A stretch of 64,000 nt of DNA from JAHDDH01 sp963922775 (GTDB lineage Bacteria > Bacteroidota > Bacteroidia > Cytophagales > Amoebophilaceae): the NCBI GenBank assembly GCA_963922775.1, contig CAWUJG010000003.1, positions 5,616 to 69,615 on the forward strand, given 5' to 3'. Shown one piece after another: positions 44,571-54,048 of this stretch (the first letter of the stretch is position 1; the number at the start of each line of letters is the position of its first letter). Position numbers and translations under genes: made by a program. The notes below the pieces were generated by a model. The model did not search any database. It was not told the DNA's origin and saw nothing but the letters and a program-made list of their open reading frames with translations.

Positions 44571-47279
44571 ATGAATAAAAAAAATCTTTGCATATACATC
44601 CTTTTCTTTTTTGGCTATGCAACATATATCCCTTCACAAGCAAGGACAATAAATTTGGGAAATGTTATTGAAAAAATACAAAAAAAAACGCATAAAAAAA
44701 ATAGTTTACCTCTCCCCATACCACAAAAGATACATCCATTGCTATCATTAGCCATGCAGGAAAGTAAAGAAAAATCCCAAGAAAAGAAAGGAGATATTGA
44801 TACTAATATTTTTTACAATGCTGAAAAATATATACGCTTTAATGTACAAGAAAAAACAACCTTGCTCAAAGGAAAAAGTCATGTAAAATATGGAGATACT
44901 CAACTTACAGCAGATAGTATACAGCTATCTTGGGATACTAATATTATTATAGCAAGCGCACAAAAAAAAGAAGGTAAAGTATATGATAGGCCTATCTTTA
45001 AACAAAAAGAAGAACAGTATATGGCAGATGAGCTTCAATATAATTTTAAAAATAAAAAAGCTGTAGTAAAAAATATTGTCACTAGGCAAGATGATGGGTT
45101 TGTACATGGAAAAAAGGCTAAAAAAGATGATAAAGATAATTTTTACTTTAGTCAAGCTAAATACACTACATGTAATTTAGCTCAGCCTCATTTTCATATA
45201 GGGGCTAATAAAATTAAGATGATTCAAAAAGATAAGGTAGTATCAGGTCCTTTTTTACTCTACTTCAACAATGTGCCTACACCTTTAGGCTTTTTTTTAG
45301 GTATATTTTTTTTACCTACCAAAAGGGCTTCTGGCATTATATTACCCCGGTTTGGAGAAGAAAGAAAAAAAGGAGTGTATATAAAGCATGGAGGTTATTA
45401 TATTAGTATTAATGATTATATGGATCTTACACTACGCACTGATATATATTCTAAAGGTTCATTCTGCTATTCTGTCCTTGGAAATTATAAAAAAAGATAT
45501 GCTTATAAAGGATTTTTATCTTATAGTAAAGAGAGCTATAGAAGTGCAAAAGAAACTATATTTCGAGAAGAAGATCAAACAACGATAAAGTGGCAACATC
45601 AGTCACTCTATAATAGAAATAGTAGCTTACATGCTGATGTAAACTTACAACACTATAGTACTTTATCTAAAAATAAAGTATCATCGTACTATACACAAGA
45701 TAATACTAATAAAAATTTGTATTCAAGCATTAGGTATCATAATAATTTTCGTGGTGGACTTTTAGGTCTATATAGACTGAATACTAATTTTACATATAGA
45801 AAAAATTTAAAAACCAATGAAACTACTTTATTGTTGCCAAATATTGACCTGAGAACAAAATATTTTTATCCAATACGCAAAATAGGCAGAAATATAGGTG
45901 GAAGTTGGTATAAAGATATTAGCATACAACATCTTATTGGCTTTAAACAAACTGTATCAAACAAAATTGCTGAAGAGATAAGAGATGATGAAGTAAAATA
46001 TGAACCCATTACTTTTAAGAATCTTATTCAGGTAATACGACAAAAAGGAAAATATGGTATACAACAAACTATTCCTCTTACTACTAATATCAAGTTGCTA
46101 CAGTATTTTAACCTGAGTCCTAATATCAGCTATATTGAAAGATGGTATTTTAGCCAGCTAAAGCATGTTTACAGTTTCACAAAAAAAAAAATTATAGCTA
46201 AAAAAATACCTGGGTTTGTACGTGTATGGAACTATAAATTTAATGCTACTTTAAATACTACTTTATATGGTATACATACTTTTGATTATGAAAAAAAAAT
46301 TCAAGCTATAAGGCATACTATAGATCCATCGCTAGGCTTTAGCTACAATCCAGATTTTTCTAAAAAATACTGGCAAAAGGTAGTATACAGTAAAAATGGT
46401 AAAAAAACTACTACGCAAAAATCAAAATTTGAAAATTATGTTTATGGATATCCTTCTAGTAGAAAAAATGCTAGGTTAGATATCAATCTAAAGAATAGTT
46501 TAGAAATTAAGATAAAAACAAAAAATGGAAGTAAAAAAGTCTCTATTTTAGAGTCTTGTAACTTGAGTACAAATTATGATTTTTTAGCTCCAAAATTTAA
46601 GCTCGATAATATTTTCTTTAATGCTAGCACAAGTATTTTACAAAAATTAATCACAATACAGTATAGTGCTACATTTTGTCCTTATATATACAAATACATT
46701 CAAACCATCTATAATGAAGAAAAAAAACCAATAATAAAACAAAAAAAAATAGAAGCATTTACTTGGCATCATGGTAAAGGATTGTTGGGAAAAAAAGAGT
46801 ATTATTCTTGGAATATAAGAACTACACTGAATAAAAAGATAATTTATAAGTTGTTTAACTTGGATCAAGAAGAAGAAAAAGATTGGTTTGGTGCAAAAAA
46901 AAAGAAGCAAGAGATATACGATGCCAATGCTTATGTTCCTTTTACATTGCCATGGAATATTCACTTAGACTATATGTGGAGTTGTAAAAAAGTAGGCTTT
47001 CAGCCTAAAAATATCCGTCAGGTTATTTCTTTTTCTGGTGATGTAAAGTTAACCCCATATTGGATGGTTAGTTTTAATAGTGGATATAATATTAAAGAGA
47101 AAAAATTTATGGAAAATGCTACAAAAATAGGTATAAAAAGAGATTTACACTGTTGGATAATTCATTTTAATTGGACTCCTTTAGGTAAATACAGATCTTA
47201 TGATCTATCTATAGGTATTAAAGCTAATAGCTTAAAAGATATTCGGTATAGAACTGAACGTTCTTATGAAAATTATTAA
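44571..47279 (+). CDS. lptD: LPS-assembly protein LptD (Bacteroidota type)
   Basis: LptD is the outer-membrane barrel that delivers LPS to the cell surface. I prefer the ATG at 44571 (902 residues, MNKKNLCIYILFFFGYATYIPSQA as signal) over the one at 44556. Residues about 90-230 are an OstA/LptA-like beta-jellyroll (QEKTTLLKGKSHVKYGDTQL, ADSIQLSWD, MADELQYNFKNKKAVVKN), followed by the plug-entry segment VSGPFLLYFNNVPTPLGFFLGIFF with LPTKRASGIILPRFG, a hallmark of this branch. The remaining 600 residues are barrel strands. Cysteines are few, so the disulphide pattern of E. coli LptD is not expected. ftsX follows 18 bases later. Confidence 0.85.
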   Translation: MNKKNLCIYILFFFGYATYIPSQARTINLGNVIEKIQKKTHKKNSLPLPIPQKIHPLLSLAMQESKEKSQEKKGDIDTNIFYNAEKYIRFNVQEKTTLLKGKSHVKYGDTQLTADSIQLSWDTNIIIASAQKKEGKVYDRPIFKQKEEQYMADELQYNFKNKKAVVKNIVTRQDDGFVHGKKAKKDDKDNFYFSQAKYTTCNLAQPHFHIGANKIKMIQKDKVVSGPFLLYFNNVPTPLGFFLGIFFLPTKRASGIILPRFGEERKKGVYIKHGGYYISINDYMDLTLRTDIYSKGSFCYSVLGNYKKRYAYKGFLSYSKESYRSAKETIFREEDQTTIKWQHQSLYNRNSSLHADVNLQHYSTLSKNKVSSYYTQDNTNKNLYSSIRYHNNFRGGLLGLYRLNTNFTYRKNLKTNETTLLLPNIDLRTKYFYPIRKIGRNIGGSWYKDISIQHLIGFKQTVSNKIAEEIRDDEVKYEPITFKNLIQVIRQKGKYGIQQTIPLTTNIKLLQYFNLSPNISYIERWYFSQLKHVYSFTKKKIIAKKIPGFVRVWNYKFNATLNTTLYGIHTFDYEKKIQAIRHTIDPSLGFSYNPDFSKKYWQKVVYSKNGKKTTTQKSKFENYVYGYPSSRKNARLDINLKNSLEIKIKTKNGSKKVSILESCNLSTNYDFLAPKFKLDNIFFNASTSILQKLITIQYSATFCPYIYKYIQTIYNEEKKPIIKQKKIEAFTWHHGKGLLGKKEYYSWNIRTTLNKKIIYKLFNLDQEEEKDWFGAKKKKQEIYDANAYVPFTLPWNIHLDYMWSCKKVGFQPKNIRQVISFSGDVKLTPYWMVSFNSGYNIKEKKFMENATKIGIKRDLHCWIIHFNWTPLGKYRSYDLSIGIKANSLKDIRYRTERSYENY

Positions 47280-47297
47280 TTTATTTGCAAACATTTT

Positions 47298-48170
47298 ATG
47301 CCGAAAAAGTATAAAAGGAATATAGGTACATACCCTAGTAGATATGTTATGGCTAGCCTTACATTATCATTAACTATTTTAGGTGCTTTTGGTTTTATTT
47401 TATTGCACACTTATCAGCTGCAAAGGTATATAAAAGAAAATATAGAGGTTCAGGTATATTTAGAAAAAAATATTGCACAAAAAAATATTATTGCGTTAAA
47501 ACATAAGCTGATACAAAAAAAGTTTTTATTAAAAAGTTATTTGCCACAAATAATCTATACAAGCAAAGCAGAAGCAGCAAAAAAATTGATTGAAGAAACA
47601 GGAGAAGATTTTTTAAATATATTAAAAGATAATCCTTTGCAAGATATGTTTGTTTGTAAAATTGATCCTCAATATCAAGATTTGCAATATATACAACAAG
47701 ATTTGATAGGAATTTCTGGTGTGGCTGAAGTGAGTATTTTAAATGATTTAGTAAAAAAAATACACTATAATTGTAAAAAAATAAGCTACTTACTTATAGT
47801 TTTTGCTGTTATTTTACTATTTATGGTAGTTATATTAATACATAATACCATTAAGATAGCCATGTATTCTCAACGTTTTTTGATAAGAACTATGCAGCTT
47901 GTAGGAGCTAAGTCATCATTTATTTGTATACCGTTTATACAAAGGTCTGTTACTATAGGTTTGTGGAGTGGTTTATTTACTAACATTATTCTATTGCTTT
48001 TACTACAGTATGCTTATGCATATATTCCTTATAATATTCAAATTAAGTGTCCATTTCAAATAGCAAGAATGCTAGGAAGTGTATTTTTTTTAGGTTTATC
48101 TATTTGTGTAGTAAGTACTTTTTTCATTACAAAAAAATATTTGAATATGTCTCTCTCAAAACTCTATTAA
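47298..48170 (+). CDS. ftsX: Cell division protein FtsX
   Basis: FtsX is a membrane protein that, with the ATPase FtsE, activates peptidoglycan hydrolases at the septum. The 290-residue protein has the family layout: a first membrane helix (about 18-40), a periplasmic domain with IEVQVYLEKNI and a sequence ending ISGVAEVSIL, and three C-terminal helices (about 160-285) with HNTIKIAMYSQRFLIRTMQLVGAKSSFI, the conserved T-M-x-L-V-G-A coupling segment. FtsE is not adjacent. The nearby amidase is a plausible downstream partner. A stretch of 177 AT-rich bases without visible features separates it from dnaE. Confidence 0.9.
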   Translation: MPKKYKRNIGTYPSRYVMASLTLSLTILGAFGFILLHTYQLQRYIKENIEVQVYLEKNIAQKNIIALKHKLIQKKFLLKSYLPQIIYTSKAEAAKKLIEETGEDFLNILKDNPLQDMFVCKIDPQYQDLQYIQQDLIGISGVAEVSILNDLVKKIHYNCKKISYLLIVFAVILLFMVVILIHNTIKIAMYSQRFLIRTMQLVGAKSSFICIPFIQRSVTIGLWSGLFTNIILLLLLQYAYAYIPYNIQIKCPFQIARMLGSVFFLGLSICVVSTFFITKKYLNMSLSKLY

Positions 48171-48347
48171 AAATAATCAAAGATATATATTAGAAAATTA
48201 TAATTTTTAGTCAATCGTCTCATCTAAATATATAAAATATTTTGTATATAGAAATTGATTAAACAAGAAGATAGTAAGAAAAAATTATAAGAATATAAAA
48301 CTATAGTATCAATAATTTGTGATAAATTTTATCTATTAACTTTTTTT

Positions 48348-51300
48348 ATGCCATCTTTTACCCATCTGCATTGCCATACACAATATTCATTATTGGATGG
48401 TGCAGCAAAAATCCATCAACTTATAAAACAAACCAAAACTCTAGGCATGAATGCCTTAGCTATTACAGATCATGGCAACATGTTTGGTGTACCTCATTTT
48501 GTTTCTCAAGCACAACAACAAGGTATAAAACCTATTATTGGGTGTGAGTTTTATTTAGCGAAAGATAGGCTTAACCTTAAAGACAAAAAAAGATACCATC
48601 AAATACTGCTGGCAAAAAATAAGATAGGATATCAAAATTTATCTAAACTATGCTCCTTAGGTTTTTTAGAAGGATATTACTATAAACCACGCATAGATAA
48701 AGCCCTAATTCAACAATATGCTGAAGGGCTTATAGCTACTACATGCTGTTTAGCTAGTGAAATAGCACAAACTATAATGCAAGAAGGAGAAGATGCTGCT
48801 GAAAAAATTTTTTTGTCCTGGAGAGCTATCTTTGGAGAAGATTATTATATAGAACTCCAAAAACATGGTATTGAAGCACAAGAAAAATGTAATGCTATAC
48901 TGTTAAAATGGGCTAAAAAATATCAAGTAAAAATAATTGCTACTAATGATGTACACTACATCTCACAAAGAGATAGCACAGCTCAAGATATTTTGCTCTG
49001 CTTACAAACAGGAAAAGACTACCATGATCCTAAACGAATGCGATTTGCCAATAATCAATTTTTTCTCAAATCTCCTGAAAATATGGCTACTCTTTTTAAA
49101 GAACTGCCTCAAGCCATAAGCAATACCCAAGAAATTGTAGATAAAGTAATGCCTATTTCTCTCAAAAGAGATGTACTTTTGCCTATTTTTCAACTTCCTA
49201 CTCAGTTTACTTCACAGGAAGATTATTTAGCACATCTTACATGGCAAGGAGCAAAAAAAAGATATACTAGCATTACAGAAAAAATTCATCAAAGAATAAC
49301 ACATGAGCTCACCATGATTAACAACATGGGCTTTCCAGGCTATTTTTTAATAGTACAAGATTTTGTAAATGCAGCAAAAAATATGCAAGTAATTGTAGGT
49401 CCAGGGAGAGGATCAGCAGCCGGATCTGTAGTAGCTTACTGTATTGGCATTACCAATATTGATCCTTTAAAATATGGTTTAATATTTGAACGATTTCTTA
49501 ACCCAGAAAGAATATCTATGCCTGATATTGATATTGATTTTGATGATGAAGGCAGACAAAAAGTAATTAACTATGTAGTAGAAAAATATGGTAAAAATCA
49601 AGTAGCACAAATTATCACCTTTGGCAGCATGGGTGCAAAGTCTGCTATTAGAGATGTGGCTCGTGTTTTAGGTGTAAGCCTAGAACAAGCTAATTATATG
49701 GCTAAGCTTGTTCCAGAAAAGCCGGGAACTACACTTGCACAAGCATTTAAGGAGGTTCCTGAATTAGCTTCTCTAAAGAAAAAAATAGATACACCAGAAG
49801 AAAAAGTACTTTCTTTTGCAGAAACATTAGAAGGATCTGCAAGGCATACAGGCATTCATGCTGCAGGTATTATTATTGCACCTGATAATCTGCAAAAATA
49901 TATTCCTGTAAAGACAGATAAAAATGCAGATCTATTAGTTACACAATACGATGGTAGCTTGGTAGAAGATATGGGTATGCTTAAAATGGATTTTTTAGGC
50001 CTTAAAACTTTGTCTATTATACGTACAGCCTTAGCCTTAATCAAAAAAAATACTACAGAAAATGTCGATATAGAAAATATCCCCCTAAATGATGAAAAAA
50101 CTTTTTTCCTATACCAAAGCGGAAATACTATTGCTACTTTTCAGTTTGAGTCTGAAGGAATGCGTCAATGGATTAGTGAATTGCAACCTACACATATTAA
50201 TGATTTAATTGCTATGAATGCTTTGTATAGACCTGGGCCTATGCAATTTATTCCTAACTTTATTGCCCGAAAGCATGGAAAAGAGCGTATTATATATCCT
50301 CATCCATTATTAGAAAAAACATTAAAAAATACTTATGGTATTATGGTATATCAAGAGCAAATTATGCAAACAGCACAAATTATAGCTGGGTATACCTTGG
50401 CAGAAGCAGATCTTTTACGTCGAGTGATGGGAAAAAAAAAGGTAGAAGAAATGGCCAAACAAAAAGATATTTTTATAAAAAAATCTATAGCAAAACATAA
50501 TTTATCTAAAGAAAAGGCTCAAAGTATTTTTGAAATTATGGAAAAGTTTGCTCAATATGGTTTTCCAAGAGCACATGCTGCTGCTTATTCTATTATTGCT
50601 TACCAAACAGCCTATCTTAAAGCCAATTATACAGCAGCATATATGGCTGCTGTATTAACCCATAACCAAAATGATATAGAGAAAATAAGCTTCTTTTTAG
50701 AAGAATGCAAAAAACAGCAAATTCAAGTTTTAGGGCCAGATATTAATGAAAGTCAAAAAAATTTTGACATCAATACCCAATCACAAATCCGCTTTGGACT
50801 TAATGCTATAAAAGGTACAGGAGAAGCAGCAGTAGAAAGCATTATAAAAGAAAAAAAGAAAGGTATATTTAAAAATATTTATGACTTTGTAGAAAGAGTA
50901 AACTTGCGTACAGTCAATAAGAAAACTTTAGAAAGTTTATCAATGGCAGGAGCCTTTGATAGTTTTAAAGTACATCATAGAAAAAGTTATATTTATAGTG
51001 ATGAAAAAAATAATACAGTATCTTTTATAGAAAATTTAATTAAATATGGACAAAAAATTAAACAAGATAGAAATGCAGTACAGCAATCTTTATTTACATT
51101 GTTAGGAGAGGCTACCTATCAGAAAAAGCCTGAGCCAACTCATTGTACACCCTATAGTCAGCTAGAAAAGCTGAAGATAGAAAAAGAAATAATAGGCTGT
51201 TACATTTCAGGACACCCTTTAGATCCTTTTAAAATAGAACTCAAATACTTTTGTACACATAATACGCAAAATATTCTAAAAAAAAAGATAAAAAATGCTT

Positions 51301-51797
51301 CATTAGGATGCATTATAAGTACATGTACAATAAAAAAAAATAAACATGGCTATCCTTTTGCAGCCATTATATTAGAAGATTATGTAGGAAAAGTACAGTG
51401 CATGCTTTTTGGAGAAACATTTAAAAAAAATGAATATTTATTACATGAAGGTGCATTACTTTATGTACAGGGTGATGTTTCTACAAAATATAACCAAGAA
51501 AATCATTATGTACTAAAAATACAAAATATCTCTATGTTAGAAGACATAAGAAGAAAACTGACAAAACAGATTCACATTTTTTTTGATGTAGAAAGTATTA
51601 ACCAAGAAATGATAAAGAGTCTTGATCATCTGTTTAAAAAATATCCAGGAAAATGTACTGTAAGAATTATTTTAGAAGCAAAAAAAGAGGATATGGCAGT
51701 TCCCACATTGGTAAGTAATTATAAAATAGGGGTACAAGATAATTTTTTAGCTGCCCTTAATAGTATGGTAGGGCTACACTATAAGCTAGTAAAATAA
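48348..51797 (+). CDS. dnaE: DNA polymerase III alpha subunit
   Basis: DnaE is the replicative polymerase. In 1149 residues it holds an N-terminal PHP domain (HLHCHTQYSLLDGA, 6-19, with the metal-type His cluster), the catalytic palm with GPGRGSAAGSVVAYCIGIT and MPDIDIDFDDEGR (about 390-402, two of the three catalytic Asp), LEGSARHTGIHAAGIII, MNALYRPGPMQFIPNF, the fingers with MVYQEQIMQTAQIIAGYTLAEADLLRR, the GINESQKNF-like region (here DINESQKNF), a helix-hairpin-helix and an OB domain. Length is normal for Bacteroidota. It is transcribed alone and nearly touches the convergent rmuC (5 bases). Confidence 0.97.
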   Translation: MPSFTHLHCHTQYSLLDGAAKIHQLIKQTKTLGMNALAITDHGNMFGVPHFVSQAQQQGIKPIIGCEFYLAKDRLNLKDKKRYHQILLAKNKIGYQNLSKLCSLGFLEGYYYKPRIDKALIQQYAEGLIATTCCLASEIAQTIMQEGEDAAEKIFLSWRAIFGEDYYIELQKHGIEAQEKCNAILLKWAKKYQVKIIATNDVHYISQRDSTAQDILLCLQTGKDYHDPKRMRFANNQFFLKSPENMATLFKELPQAISNTQEIVDKVMPISLKRDVLLPIFQLPTQFTSQEDYLAHLTWQGAKKRYTSITEKIHQRITHELTMINNMGFPGYFLIVQDFVNAAKNMQVIVGPGRGSAAGSVVAYCIGITNIDPLKYGLIFERFLNPERISMPDIDIDFDDEGRQKVINYVVEKYGKNQVAQIITFGSMGAKSAIRDVARVLGVSLEQANYMAKLVPEKPGTTLAQAFKEVPELASLKKKIDTPEEKVLSFAETLEGSARHTGIHAAGIIIAPDNLQKYIPVKTDKNADLLVTQYDGSLVEDMGMLKMDFLGLKTLSIIRTALALIKKNTTENVDIENIPLNDEKTFFLYQSGNTIATFQFESEGMRQWISELQPTHINDLIAMNALYRPGPMQFIPNFIARKHGKERIIYPHPLLEKTLKNTYGIMVYQEQIMQTAQIIAGYTLAEADLLRRVMGKKKVEEMAKQKDIFIKKSIAKHNLSKEKAQSIFEIMEKFAQYGFPRAHAAAYSIIAYQTAYLKANYTAAYMAAVLTHNQNDIEKISFFLEECKKQQIQVLGPDINESQKNFDINTQSQIRFGLNAIKGTGEAAVESIIKEKKKGIFKNIYDFVERVNLRTVNKKTLESLSMAGAFDSFKVHHRKSYIYSDEKNNTVSFIENLIKYGQKIKQDRNAVQQSLFTLLGEATYQKKPEPTHCTPYSQLEKLKIEKEIIGCYISGHPLDPFKIELKYFCTHNTQNILKKKIKNASLGCIISTCTIKKNKHGYPFAAIILEDYVGKVQCMLFGETFKKNEYLLHEGALLYVQGDVSTKYNQENHYVLKIQNISMLEDIRRKLTKQIHIFFDVESINQEMIKSLDHLFKKYPGKCTVRIILEAKKEDMAVPTLVSNYKIGVQDNFLAALNSMVGLHYKLVK

Positions 51798-51802
51798 ATT
51801 TA

Positions 51803-53077
51803 TTAATTTATTTTTTTTAGTTTTTTTGTTGACTTTACCCCTAAATGATCTAATCTTTCTATCTTTTTTATTATGTTATCTTTTCCTGTATATAATTTTT
51901 TGGATGCTTCATCATAGTATTTTTTTGTTGTATCTATTTGTTTACCTATATGTTGTAAATCTTGAATAAATCCTACAAATTTATCATATAATGAACCACC
52001 TAATTTTGCAATTTGTATTGCATTTTGATTTTGGTATTCACTTTTCCAAATGCTAGCAATAGTTTTTAAAGTAGCAATTAGTGTAGTAGGAGAAACAAGT
52101 ACTATGTTACTATCATAAGCATCACTAAAAAGAGTAGGTTTTTGCTGAATGGCTAAGCTAAAAGCAGGTTCTAAAGGAATAAATAGGAGTACAAAGTCTA
52201 AGTTTTGGATATTATATTCATCAGCATAATTTTTTTGGCTAAGGTTTTTAATATGATTTTTTATAGATTGAAGGTGAAGTGATAAATAGTTTTCTTTTAT
52301 TTTATCTTCTGTTGCATTAAAATATTTTTCATAATGTACTAAAGATAGCTTTGCATCTATAATAATGCATTTATTTTCCGGTAATTTTATAATTACATCT
52401 GGTCTTAATTTTTTTCCTTCTAAGGTAATAAAATTTTCTTGTACTGTATATTCTCTACCTTTTTCCAATCCCGATTTCTCTAAAATGCTTTCTAAGATAA
52501 ATTCTCCCCAGTTGCCTTGTAGTCTTTGATCTCCTTTAATAGCTCTGGTAAGGCTATTGGCTTCATGCGTTATTTTTTGGTTGAGTTCATTAAGCTGTTT
52601 TATTTCTGTACGCAATATGGCATTTTTTTCTAAACTTTCTTGATGTGTTTGATATATTTTTTTTTCAAAGTTAAAGATTTTTTCGGCTAATGGCTTTAAA
52701 ATATTGTTGATATTAAGCTGGTTTTGTGCTGTAAATTTTTTACTGTTATCTTCTAGGATACTGTTAGCTATGTTTTTGAATTGTATGTTTATACGTTTAT
52801 ATTCTTTTTCGTTTTCTTTTTCTTGGCTAGCATTTTTTTTTTCTAAAAAAATATTTTCTGTTTCCAGTTGAGCTATTTTTGCTATGAGTGATACATTTTT
52901 TTTTTGGCATTCTTCGAGAGATATTTTTTGATTTTCTATTACTATTTTTTGTTCATGATAGCTTTTTTTAAGTATATTTTGCTGTAATATATGTTTTTTG
53001 TGGATAAAATATCCTACAAATGTACTTACAATAATACATAAAGTTAGTATACAAATAATAAATAATAGCCAAGGCAT
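51803..53077 (-). CDS. rmuC: DNA recombination protein RmuC
   Basis: RmuC limits inversions at short repeats and has a PD-(D/E)XK-type nuclease fold. The 424-residue protein has one N-terminal membrane helix (about 1-25), a coiled coil (about 35-180) with many Lys, Glu and Gln, and the RmuC domain: RLQGNWGEFILESILEKSGL, GKKLRPDVIIKLPENKCIIIDAKLSL (Asp, Asp and Lys of the fold), FVLLFIPLEPAF and LVSPTTLIATLKTIASIWKSE. Length is normal. It follows the SPOR gene by one base, so the two are almost certainly co-transcribed. Confidence 0.94.
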   Translation of the reverse strand: MPWLLFIICILTLCIIVSTFVGYFIHKKHILQQNILKKSYHEQKIVIENQKISLEECQKKNVSLIAKIAQLETENIFLEKKNASQEKENEKEYKRINIQFKNIANSILEDNSKKFTAQNQLNINNILKPLAEKIFNFEKKIYQTHQESLEKNAILRTEIKQLNELNQKITHEANSLTRAIKGDQRLQGNWGEFILESILEKSGLEKGREYTVQENFITLEGKKLRPDVIIKLPENKCIIIDAKLSLVHYEKYFNATEDKIKENYLSLHLQSIKNHIKNLSQKNYADEYNIQNLDFVLLFIPLEPAFSLAIQQKPTLFSDAYDSNIVLVSPTTLIATLKTIASIWKSEYQNQNAIQIAKLGGSLYDKFVGFIQDLQHIGKQIDTTKKYYDEASKKLYTGKDNIIKKIERLDHLGVKSTKKLKKIN

Positions 53078-53078
53078 A

Positions 53079-53939
53079 TTATTTTGTTTTTATTACAGTA
53101 GGAAGTACTTCTTTTATATGTACTCTTTTTCCATTTTTTAGTGGCACTATCCAGGCATCTTTTATGTCCATAGCTCTTATCATTTTTTTAAATTTATTGG
53201 CATTACTATATTTTTTGAAGTAGTAAATGGTGTATTTATGTATATTTTTTTCTTTGGTATGATGGAAACGTTGGTTTTTTTCTGTAAAATAATTTTTTTC
53301 ATTTTTAATTATATTTTCTAGGTTTTTATTTCTGTAAGCACCAATTTGTACAGTAAATACTACACCTTTATCTATATCTATAGTAGGGTTGTCCTGTTTT
53401 TTTAGTAAAGAATATAAAGGAATATTGTTCTGTCCATTTTTACTTTTTGTATTGCTATTTTTTTGGCTTGCTTGTTGTAAATTTTCTACAAATATTTTTT
53501 CTATATTTTTTATATTTTGGAATCTGTGTGCATGTATAAAGGACTTTTTTTGTAGCATATGGGTATCATCTGCATTTTTTTTTGCATCAGAACTTTGTTC
53601 TTCCTTATCGGAAGATGTCTGATTTGGTTCAATAAATAATATCATTCCTTTATTTTTCATTTCTTCAAATTCTTGGCTAAATGTTTTTAATGCTTCATAT
53701 TCTTCTTCTTCTTTTTCATTAAAACTACTGTTGTTTAGGTTTAAGAGTTGTGTTTTAAGCTTATGGTTTTCTTCTATTATTTCCCTAAACTGTTCTATAG
53801 TCATTGATTTTTTTCTTTTTTTCCATATTTTTCTTTCTTTTTTTTGCATTTTTTTACTATTTGCTGTTGAGGCGTATGTGCTTGATGGTAAAAATAGTAT
53901 GGCAAAACAAAGGTATAGTAAGTATCTCTTTTTTTTCAT
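53079..53939 (-). CDS. Secreted SPOR-domain protein
   Basis: SPOR domains bind denuded glycan strands at the division septum. The 286-residue protein has a signal peptide (MKKKRYLLYLCFAILFLPSSTYA), a helical coiled-coil region (about 25-95), a low-complexity Ser, Lys and Gln rich middle, and a C-terminal SPOR-like domain (about 193-280) with VVFTVQIGAYRNKNLENI, KYTIYYFKKYSNANKFKKMI and DAWIVPLKNGKRVHI. Strand order and the Q-x-G-A-Y/F start match the family as found in Bacteroidota. It precedes rmuC by one base and follows the OstA-like gene by 109 bases. Exact role in division is inferred from the domain only. Confidence 0.8.
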   Translation of the reverse strand: MKKKRYLLYLCFAILFLPSSTYASTANSKKMQKKERKIWKKRKKSMTIEQFREIIEENHKLKTQLLNLNNSSFNEKEEEEYEALKTFSQEFEEMKNKGMILFIEPNQTSSDKEEQSSDAKKNADDTHMLQKKSFIHAHRFQNIKNIEKIFVENLQQASQKNSNTKSKNGQNNIPLYSLLKKQDNPTIDIDKGVVFTVQIGAYRNKNLENIIKNEKNYFTEKNQRFHHTKEKNIHKYTIYYFKKYSNANKFKKMIRAMDIKDAWIVPLKNGKRVHIKEVLPTVIKTK

Positions 53940-54048
53940 AAAGTTAAAACTATATATATTTATAATTATTGTGTATCTCTAATGCCTTAGAGGGTATACT
54001 TGTATTTTAATACAATTTAACAATTTTTATTTAGTAATATGTTGCGAA